Below are positions 7,468 to 12,102 of a DNA stretch of 12,102 nt, one piece after another. The position numbers and the translations under genes were made by a program. Every line of letters begins with the position of its first letter. Position 1 is the stretch's first letter. Source of the stretch: an uncultured Sphingomonadaceae bacterium (GTDB taxonomy: Bacteria > Pseudomonadota > Alphaproteobacteria > Sphingomonadales > Sphingomonadaceae); contig CALKXX010000006.1 of assembly GCA_938003725.1 (NCBI GenBank), forward strand, positions 1-12,102, in the 5' to 3' direction. The notes under the pieces were generated by a model, which saw only the letters and a list, made by a program, of their open reading frames with translations, was not told the origin of the DNA and made no database searches.

Positions 7468-8046
7468 ATGGGAATGATTAATGTTGCAGATGGAGAGTTA
7501 CCTGCGATTGTGACGCATCTGGAAATGACTGCGCGCCCAAAGATTGCTGATATCACAAGCGCCCTAAAAATTGTCCCTTGGCTTCAACCCGGGCCCGATG
7601 AATATCGTGATCTGTTTCGCAAAGTTGGTGAGAATTGGCTGTGGCTCACCCGCCTGATCATGAAAGAAGAAAAACTGGTTTCCATCATTCATGATCCGTG
7701 TGTTGAGATATACCGTGTGCAGGAAGTCGACAGATATATCGGCCTTTTAGAACTTGATTTTCGTCAAAAAAACGCCTGCGAAATCGGTTTTTTCGGACTG
7801 GTGCCTGCGGCTAACGGCAAAGGCCATGGCAGGTGGCTTATGAGCGAAGCGTTGAAACTGGCTTGGCGCGAAGGTATAAAGAGGGTCTGGCTACATACCT
7901 GCACGCTAGATTCGCCCCGCGCACTGGGCTTCTATCAAAAGTCAGGTTTCAAAGCCTATAAACGCGAGATAGAAACTTTCCCCGACCCCCGCATTACCGG
8001 TCATTTGCCGCCTGATGCAGCGCCGCATATCCCGATCATTATTTGA
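7468..8046 (+). CDS. GNAT-family N-acetyltransferase, substrate unknown
   Basis: 192-residue protein with the Gcn5-related acetyltransferase fold. The acetyl-CoA pyrophosphate loop is in FGLVPAANGKGHGRWLM (109-125), giving N-G-K-G-H-G in place of the usual Q/R-x-x-G-x-G/A. The C-terminal motif B strand and helix are seen in VWLHTCTLDSPRALGFYQKSGF (140-161). Residues 1-60 are not diagnostic. Nothing in the sequence identifies the amine acceptor. The gene starts 9 bp after hemF and is probably the last gene of that transcript. No good ribosome binding site precedes the ATG at 7468, and a second ATG at 7474 is possible. Its last 8 bases overlap the end of the convergent membrane-protein gene. 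Confidence 0.85.
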   Translation: MGMINVADGELPAIVTHLEMTARPKIADITSALKIVPWLQPGPDEYRDLFRKVGENWLWLTRLIMKEEKLVSIIHDPCVEIYRVQEVDRYIGLLELDFRQKNACEIGFFGLVPAANGKGHGRWLMSEALKLAWREGIKRVWLHTCTLDSPRALGFYQKSGFKAYKREIETFPDPRITGHLPPDAAPHIPIII

Positions 8047-8797
8047 AAATATCCTCAACATCAGCTGTATCGAAATGCCCGGTGAGCATGCGGTAAAGCG
8101 CCGCAATCACAGCGATAAAGACGATTTGGAAAATGCTGCTGAACAGGGAATTGAAAATATTCTCAATCAGAGACCAGCCTGCCCCGCCTGTCGCTAGGCC
8201 TACAGCTAGCCCGACAACCAACTGCGCCACGAGCAACGTGATCAAGCCCATCAATATGATGATGAACAGGAACAACAATATCGAAAAACCGTTATCTCTG
8301 GTCGCGTCCCAGCTTTTCCGCAACGCCTCGACCGGGTTCCTCTCACGCTGGTCTGCGACGAACATAGCAGCGATGGACAAGCGGCTGATGATGTACAATC
8401 CGGGCACGATTAACAACAGAAGACCCAAAACCGATGCTATTCCGCTAAGTAGATTGGTCAGAAAGAATATAACGAATAGTTTCATTGTCATGGATAACAC
8501 ATCCGCCACGGTTCCGTGGTTGGAAGGCGACAACAAAATGTACAGCGCCGCACCGCCAAAAACCGTGACAAGGTTTGAGATGACCAGCACCGGCCAATGG
8601 TCCAGAAAGAAAGCCCACTGTGCCGCCTGAATTGCAGCAGCATCGGTCAGTCCTTCAATTGCTGGGACACCAACAAATTGTGCGGTAAATATCGGAGGCA
8701 GAAAGATAAAAACGCCCGTTATCGCCACCAAAGCCTCTTTGTGCTCACCCAGTAAGCGCATGGCTTCGTTCCAGCATTCCATATAGTTTAATTTCAT
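8039..8797 (-). CDS. Polytopic membrane protein of unknown function (YciC / GPDPase-membrane-domain-like)
   Basis: 252-residue protein with five to six hydrophobic segments, roughly at residues 21-42, 67-89, 106-145 (one or two helices), 171-203 and 219-235. A conserved-looking loop, ERNPVEALRKSWDATRDNGF, resembles the ALRKSW-x-x-(T)R-x-N signature of bacterial membrane proteins grouped as YciC-like or glycerophosphodiester phosphodiesterase membrane domain. That assignment is from memory and tentative. I chose the ATG at 8797 (MKLNYMECWNEAM). A GTG at 8842 would add 15 residues with no ribosome binding site. The gene is divergent from lipB (73 bp apart) and converges on the GNAT gene with an 8-bp overlap of coding ends. 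No catalytic residues are apparent. Confidence 0.7.
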   Translation of the reverse strand: MKLNYMECWNEAMRLLGEHKEALVAITGVFIFLPPIFTAQFVGVPAIEGLTDAAAIQAAQWAFFLDHWPVLVISNLVTVFGGAALYILLSPSNHGTVADVLSMTMKLFVIFFLTNLLSGIASVLGLLLLIVPGLYIISRLSIAAMFVADQRERNPVEALRKSWDATRDNGFSILLFLFIIILMGLITLLVAQLVVGLAVGLATGGAGWSLIENIFNSLFSSIFQIVFIAVIAALYRMLTGHFDTADVEDIFK

Positions 8798-8870
8798 ATT
8801 CGGCACTTTCAGGAGATAATTTGGTTGCAAGGGTCTTGCCACTTGCGCTGGCAGAGTGCACGAAAATTCT

Positions 8871-9530
8871 ATGAATGAACTTCGTGATATTGAATGGCGG
8901 GTCAGCGATCAATTGGTCGCCTACCCCGATGCGGTGGAGGAGATGGAGCGGCGCAACGCGGCGGTTCAAGCTGGAAATGCGCGAGAACTTATATGGCTGT
9001 TGGAACATCCCCCACTCTACAGTGCCGGTACCAGTTCAGATCCCAAAGAATTGTTAACCGATCAGTTCCCTGTTTATCAAACGGGGCGCGGTGGCCGACA
9101 TACCTATCACGGACCGGGGCAGCGCATTGGATATCTGATTCTCGATCTAAAAAAACGCGGCTCCGATGTGCGTGGCTTTGTCCATGCTTTGGAGGATTGG
9201 GTTATCGCTGCGCTATCTGAATTCGGGGTAGATGCCCGGCCAGCGGAAGGACGAGTTGGGATTTGGTGTGATACACTTCCCAATGCGCAAGGGATTGTGG
9301 AAGAAGCAAAAATCGGCGCAATCGGTATTCGTGTCCGCAAATGGGTCACGATGCACGGGTTTTCGGTGAACATCGATCCGGATCTGACTCATTTTGGCGG
9401 AATTGTCCCCTGCGGCATCAGCGAATATCCGGTGACCAGCATGACCCAACTGAATATCCCGATAAAGCTTCAGGAGTTTGATGAAGCGTTGGAAAAAACA
9501 GTTGGCGGTTTCCTGAATGCAATTGAATAG
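8871..9530 (+). CDS. lipB: Octanoyl-[acyl carrier protein]:protein N-octanoyltransferase
   Basis: 219-residue enzyme that moves an octanoyl group from ACP to the lipoyl domains of pyruvate and 2-oxoglutarate dehydrogenases and the glycine cleavage H protein, the first step of protein lipoylation. The acyl-binding signature is GRGGRHTYHGPGQ (72-84). The catalytic Lys is K147 in AKIGAIG, and the thioester-forming Cys is C181 in GGIVPCGI. The HGFSVNIDPDL segment between them is also typical. Length matches the family (about 210-220). I prefer the ATG at 8871 to a GTG at 8856 that would add five residues; neither has a strong Shine-Dalgarno. LipA is not in the window. Confidence 0.95.
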   Translation: MNELRDIEWRVSDQLVAYPDAVEEMERRNAAVQAGNARELIWLLEHPPLYSAGTSSDPKELLTDQFPVYQTGRGGRHTYHGPGQRIGYLILDLKKRGSDVRGFVHALEDWVIAALSEFGVDARPAEGRVGIWCDTLPNAQGIVEEAKIGAIGIRVRKWVTMHGFSVNIDPDLTHFGGIVPCGISEYPVTSMTQLNIPIKLQEFDEALEKTVGGFLNAIE

Positions 9531-9574
9531 ATGCGTAGGATGCTTATCTTCTTTGGCAACGAAGAGGTGAAACC

Positions 9575-9871
9575 ATGATCAAACATTTTAAACATTCCGC
9601 AATCGCTATTCTTGCAGTGGCAACGGCAGCATGTTCTGGCGGCGAAGAAGCCCCTGAAGCAGAGACAAGTACCGAAACAATGATGGATGAGGTCGATGTA
9701 ATCGACGGAACGATCAGCGACGACATGGTCGACGTGGATGCCCAATCATCCGGTGATTCAATGGCCGAAGGTGACGGCGAAACATCAGATGCGGCCGCCG
9801 ATGAAAATGGTGCCGGAAACGGGTCCGCGGCAGAAGCGTCCGACGAAGATGCCGAAACACCGGCCGAGTAA
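9575..9871 (+). CDS. Small, extremely acidic lipoprotein, function unknown
   Basis: 98-residue protein with a short basic N-terminus (MIKHFKH), a hydrophobic core (AIAILAVATA) and a probable lipidated Cys at C20 (TAAC-SGG). The Thr at -3 is less usual than Leu, so lipidation is likely but not certain. The mature 79 residues contain 13 Asp and 13 Glu but no Lys, Arg or His, no aromatic residue and no Leu, so the part outside the membrane should be disordered and strongly negative. A good ribosome binding site (GAGG, 7 bases before ATG) supports translation. It begins 44 bp after lipB on the same strand and stops 3 bp from the convergent queE stop. I do not recognise a family. Confidence 0.7.
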   Translation: MIKHFKHSAIAILAVATAACSGGEEAPEAETSTETMMDEVDVIDGTISDDMVDVDAQSSGDSMAEGDGETSDAAADENGAGNGSAAEASDEDAETPAE

Positions 9872-9874
9872 CGT

Positions 9875-10519
9875 TTAGGCAAGCCCCAATATTTTATGAG
9901 TCTGGAGAGACAGGCGCCATTTCGGGTTTGCCTGCACAAACGCTATTGCTGACGTCAGATTGGCTTGACTGAGCGCGTCATCGCCGCGAGCATCCATGGG
10001 CTGAACCAACAGGTTGGGAAAATCCCAATCCTGCATAGCGTTCCAGTCACTATCGGACTGTGGCCATACGAGCTTCAACTCGTCCCCAGAGCGCTGAATT
10101 GTCTCGCTACCGGCCTTTGGGCTGATGCAAATCCAATCGATCGTGCGCGGAACTTCAAGAGTACCATTGGATTCGATTGCAATTTCGAAGCCTGCCTCGT
10201 GCAGAGCGGTGATCAGTTTGCCGTCGACCTGAAGCATCGGTTCTCCGCCGGTCAGGACAATGAAACGCCGATCCGTTGGTGCACCCCAAACAGATTCCGC
10301 TGCTGATACCAGAGCAGTTGCATCGCTGAAACGGCCGCCACCATCGCCGTTCATCCCGACAAAATCCGTGTCGCAAAATTGACAGATGGCAGAGGCCCGA
10401 TCCTTTTCCAAACCCGACCAAAGATTGCATCCAGTAAACCGGCAAAATACGGCACGGCGGCCGGCATGAACGCCTTCCCCCTGCAATGTCAGGAACATTT
10501 CTTTTATCGCATAACTCAT
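9875..10519 (-). CDS. queE: 7-carboxy-7-deazaguanine synthase (radical SAM)
   Basis: 214-residue radical SAM enzyme that contracts 6-carboxytetrahydropterin to 7-carboxy-7-deazaguanine in the path to preQ0 and queuosine. The [4Fe-4S] ligands are C31, C46 and C49, spaced C-x14-C-x2-C. This is the expanded form known from some proteobacterial QueE, not the classical C-x3-C-x2-C. The N-terminal KEMFLTLQGEG substrate loop and the SAM-binding GGEP (91-94) are present. Its ATG overlaps the queC stop by ATGA, so it is translated from the same message. The end faces the acidic lipoprotein gene with a 3-bp gap and no visible terminator. Confidence 0.93.
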   Translation of the reverse strand: MSYAIKEMFLTLQGEGVHAGRRAVFCRFTGCNLWSGLEKDRASAICQFCDTDFVGMNGDGGGRFSDATALVSAAESVWGAPTDRRFIVLTGGEPMLQVDGKLITALHEAGFEIAIESNGTLEVPRTIDWICISPKAGSETIQRSGDELKLVWPQSDSDWNAMQDWDFPNLLVQPMDARGDDALSQANLTSAIAFVQANPKWRLSLQTHKILGLA

Positions 10520-11205
10520 GTTCGCACCGCGTACACGGTTGGATCGGCAATCCCCGCTTCTTCAAAACCCTTTTGACGCAGGCGGCAGCTGTCACAAAGG
10601 CCGCAATGGACATTCCCCTCGACGGGATCGTAACAGGACCAACTGAGAGCCGGATCAATATCCAGTCGTTGAGCTTCTTTGACAATGTCCGACTTGGTCA
10701 TATGTTGCAGCGGCGCGCATATCGTGAACCCGCTTCCTTGATCGCCAGCCTTCGTTGCAAGATCCGCTAGTCTTTCAAATCCCTGGATAAACTCAGGCCG
10801 GCAGTCAGGGTAACCTGAATAATCGAGCGCGTTCACCCCGATGAAGATATCTCGTGCGCCTCTTGCCTCTGCTAGTCCAAGCGTCAAAGAGAGAAAAATC
10901 AGGTTTCGGGCGGGCACATAAGTTACCGGAATGTCGTTTGCCACTCCGGTTTTGGGCACATCAATATCATCGGTCAACGCCGATCCCCCGAATTTGCTCA
11001 GATCAAGGGGCAGAGTGATATGCTCGATAACACCAATCTTGTTGGCGATTTGATTGGCAGATTGTAGTTCAATTTTGTGCCGTTGATTATAGTCAACGGT
11101 CAGCGCGACAATTTCATAGCCCTGCTCTTTTGCAAAAGCTGCGGAAACCATAGAATCCAATCCGCCTGAAAGAAGAATGATCGCTTTTTTAGGTGATTGA
11201 GCCAT
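10516..11205 (-). CDS. queC: 7-cyano-7-deazaguanine synthase
   Basis: 229-residue ATP-dependent enzyme that converts 7-carboxy-7-deazaguanine, the QueE product, and ammonia to preQ0. The adenylating PP-loop is SGGLDS (13-18). The zinc site is C191, C201, C204 and C207, in SCYDPVEGNVHCGLCDSC. YVPARNLIFLS (96-106) and GVNALDYSGYPDCRPEFI are further family segments. The start is well fixed, because an in-frame TAG lies 15 bases upstream (11218-11220) and no other start codon intervenes. A GGAGG lies 19 bases upstream of the ATG, too far for normal use. queD is not next to this pair. Confidence 0.95.
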   Translation of the reverse strand: MAQSPKKAIILLSGGLDSMVSAAFAKEQGYEIVALTVDYNQRHKIELQSANQIANKIGVIEHITLPLDLSKFGGSALTDDIDVPKTGVANDIPVTYVPARNLIFLSLTLGLAEARGARDIFIGVNALDYSGYPDCRPEFIQGFERLADLATKAGDQGSGFTICAPLQHMTKSDIVKEAQRLDIDPALSWSCYDPVEGNVHCGLCDSCRLRQKGFEEAGIADPTVYAVRT

Positions 11206-11263
11206 GATCCGGACGCGCTAGTCGCCTCCGACCTCTTTCGCAAGGCCTGCCACAGTTTTTGCG

Positions 11264-11671
11264 TCAGCAAGCGCCGGTATGACGGCCTTCTGCGCTGAAC
11301 GAAAATGGGGCGCCGTTCGCGATTCCCTGTGAATAAATTTGCACCAAGTCGCTGGATTCACGCCGAATTTCAGTGACCCCATGACCTAAGTTGCCACATT
11401 TGTAACTGACCCGCAGTTTTTTTGGACTATCTTCGATCACATAGCGTGAACAGTCGGCATCTCCGTGCTGGATTTGCGTCAGTTTTACGACATCGCCCAA
11501 ACATAGTTCCCGGCCATTTTGAATAGAACCACGAGCCTTCAGCGTCCATGATCCTTTTTGCAGATCATCAATCGCCGTCATTGTTGGCGCCTGCGCCGGT
11601 GCCGCGACGGTGAAAGCAAAAAATGCAGCGGTGGAAGCGCCAGCATATTTGATCAACTTAATCCCTTTCAC
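11264..11671 (-). CDS. Secreted DUF3617-like protein
   Basis: 135-residue protein with a cleavable signal peptide: KGIKLIKY, a hydrophobic core, then APAQA with cleavage likely after residue 28. The mature part starts with a G-x-W strand (KGSWTLKARG) and has four cysteines, C57, C74, C92 and C135, that could form two disulfides in the periplasm. The phrases CLGDVVKLTQIQHGDADCSR and QGIANGAPFSFSAEGRHTGAC look like the sphingomonad branch of DUF3617. I assign this from recall, so the family is moderately sure and the function unknown. The start is a GTG at 11671 backed by a strong AAAGGAG 7 bases upstream. It lies 58 bp upstream of queC on the same strand and might share a transcript with it. 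Confidence 0.72.
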   Translation of the reverse strand: MKGIKLIKYAGASTAAFFAFTVAAPAQAPTMTAIDDLQKGSWTLKARGSIQNGRELCLGDVVKLTQIQHGDADCSRYVIEDSPKKLRVSYKCGNLGHGVTEIRRESSDLVQIYSQGIANGAPFSFSAEGRHTGAC

Positions 11672-11807
11672 GTGCCTACTCCTTTACTAAACCGATTCGA
11701 TATCCTGACGATATGCCCCACAATTATGGGCATTATTGTGATAGAATGCGGCAGCGGATAGGATGTTTAAGACAAAATATGTTCTCAATCCCTGTTTTCC
11801 GCTATTT
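11672..11807. other. Intergenic region between hslO and the DUF3617-like gene
   Basis: This 136-bp non-coding stretch holds the AAAGGAG ribosome binding site of the DUF3617-like gene (complement of 11679-11685) and the interleaved inverted repeats at 11713-11740. I see no hairpin followed by a T-run on the minus strand after hslO, so the two genes may be partly co-transcribed. No clear -35/-10 pair was found. Confidence 0.6.
11713..11740. repeat. Two interleaved inverted repeats upstream of the DUF3617-like gene
   Basis: ATGCCC (11713-11718) pairs with GGGCAT (11728-11733). CACAAT (11719-11724) pairs with ATTGTG (11735-11740). The arms alternate A-B-A'-B', so the two hairpins exclude one another. 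The block lies 42 bases before the GTG of the DUF3617-like gene and 67 bases past the hslO stop, with no T-run. It could be overlapping operator half-sites or an alternative-fold RNA element. Confidence 0.4.
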
Positions 11808-12102
11808 CTAGTTGTTCAAACTCGCGCTCGAAATCGTGAATTTTTTGCTGCAAAACGCGCAATCAATCGAAATGGTTCCATCTTTGGCCGCCATCTCAAG
11901 CTTGTCCTCTTTTGGAAAACGAGCGATGACACCGCGGATATGATCCTCATTACATCGGCAACCCTTAACGCACGGTTTACCGCTCGTAACCCTCACTTCG
12001 TCGCTTTCGCTGAACAGACGCCAAAGCACATCCTCAAGAGGAAGCACTACGTCCGTCAGTTCGTCGGTTGAAACACTGCCTCCCATAACTTCGACATGCT
12101 CC
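11808..12102 (-). CDS. hslO: Redox-regulated chaperone Hsp33, C-terminal part (runs off window)
   Basis: Cytoplasmic holdase chaperone activated by disulfide formation and zinc release under oxidative stress. Only the last 97 or so residues are in the window. The frame continues without a stop to the right edge (...EHVEVMGGSVSTDELTD), so the ATG at 12086 is internal and the start is outside. The redox switch is intact: GCRC and CAFC form C-x-C and C-x2-C separated by 30 residues, within the family spacing of about 27-32. An extra Cys sits 5 residues before the first switch Cys (PCVKGCRC). The protein ends normally after the switch at a TAG at 11808-11810. Confidence 0.93.
   Translation of the reverse strand, partial: EHVEVMGGSVSTDELTDVVLPLEDVLWRLFSESDEVRVTSGKPCVKGCRCNEDHIRGVIARFPKEDKLEMAAKDGTISIDCAFCSKKFTISSASLNN

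Noticed and set aside
8133..8630. 165-residue plus-strand reading frame
   Set aside because: It is antisense to the membrane-protein gene. Its Asn/Arg/Thr-rich composition is what a shadow of hydrophobic codons gives.
9544..9939. 131-residue minus-strand reading frame, Ser/Ala rich
   Set aside because: It is a mirror of the acidic lipoprotein codons and overlaps the end of queE. The plus-strand gene has the ribosome binding site and signal peptide.
11206..11263. preQ1 riboswitch in front of queC
   Set aside because: The 58-bp leader shows no C-rich loop with an A-rich tail and no convincing stem. Only a short AGGCCT palindrome is present.
11713..11740. H-type pseudoknot
   Set aside because: The arm order is right, but loops of 0, 3 and 1 bases cannot comfortably span two 6-bp stems. 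I kept it only as alternative hairpins or operators.

Overview
The window looks like ordinary chromosomal DNA from an alphaproteobacterium, most likely a sphingomonad (Sphingorhabdus / Parasphingorhabdus type). This rests on moderate GC content, a separate fbc-type petABC operon, a trmL-hemF pair next to it, and a DUF3617-like secreted protein with the sphingomonad-style C-terminus. The genus is inferred from the proteins, not shown by a marker. Coding density is high, and no stretch over 300 bases lacks a gene. I see no insertion sequence, integrase, phage gene, CRISPR array or toxin-antitoxin pair.

Layout. 1-22 is the 5' end of a tRNA, probably tRNA-Gly, on the minus strand. 76-3184 holds divergent glpD (minus) and glpK (plus) for glycerol catabolism. 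A strong hairpin at 3184-3212 can terminate transcription from both sides. 3233-5968 is the cytochrome bc1 operon petA-petB-petC, read on the minus strand. Divergent from it, across 174 bp that hold two adjacent inverted repeats, runs a plus-strand unit of trmL, hemF and a GNAT acetyltransferase (6143-8046). A polytopic membrane protein (8039-8797, minus) overlaps the end of the GNAT gene tail to tail and is divergent from lipB (8871-9530, plus). A very acidic small lipoprotein gene follows (9575-9871, plus). It converges on a minus-strand block with queC-queE (start-stop overlap), a secreted DUF3617-like protein, and the 3' part of hslO (Hsp33), which runs off the right edge.

How the genes fit together. 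GlpK phosphorylates glycerol, and GlpD oxidises glycerol-3-phosphate and passes electrons to quinone. PetABC oxidises quinol and reduces cytochrome c. HemF makes haem precursor in an oxygen-dependent step, and LipB starts lipoylation of the 2-oxoacid dehydrogenases. The neighbourhood therefore leans towards aerobic energy metabolism. TrmL and QueC/QueE add a second theme of wobble-base tRNA modification. Hsp33 is an oxidative-stress chaperone.

I found no convincing undescribed system. The items most worth a second look are the paired inverted repeats between petA and trmL, the interleaved inverted repeats upstream of the DUF3617-like gene, the acidic lipoprotein (no Lys, Arg or His in its mature part), and a lineage-style substitution in the conserved HemF active-site loop.
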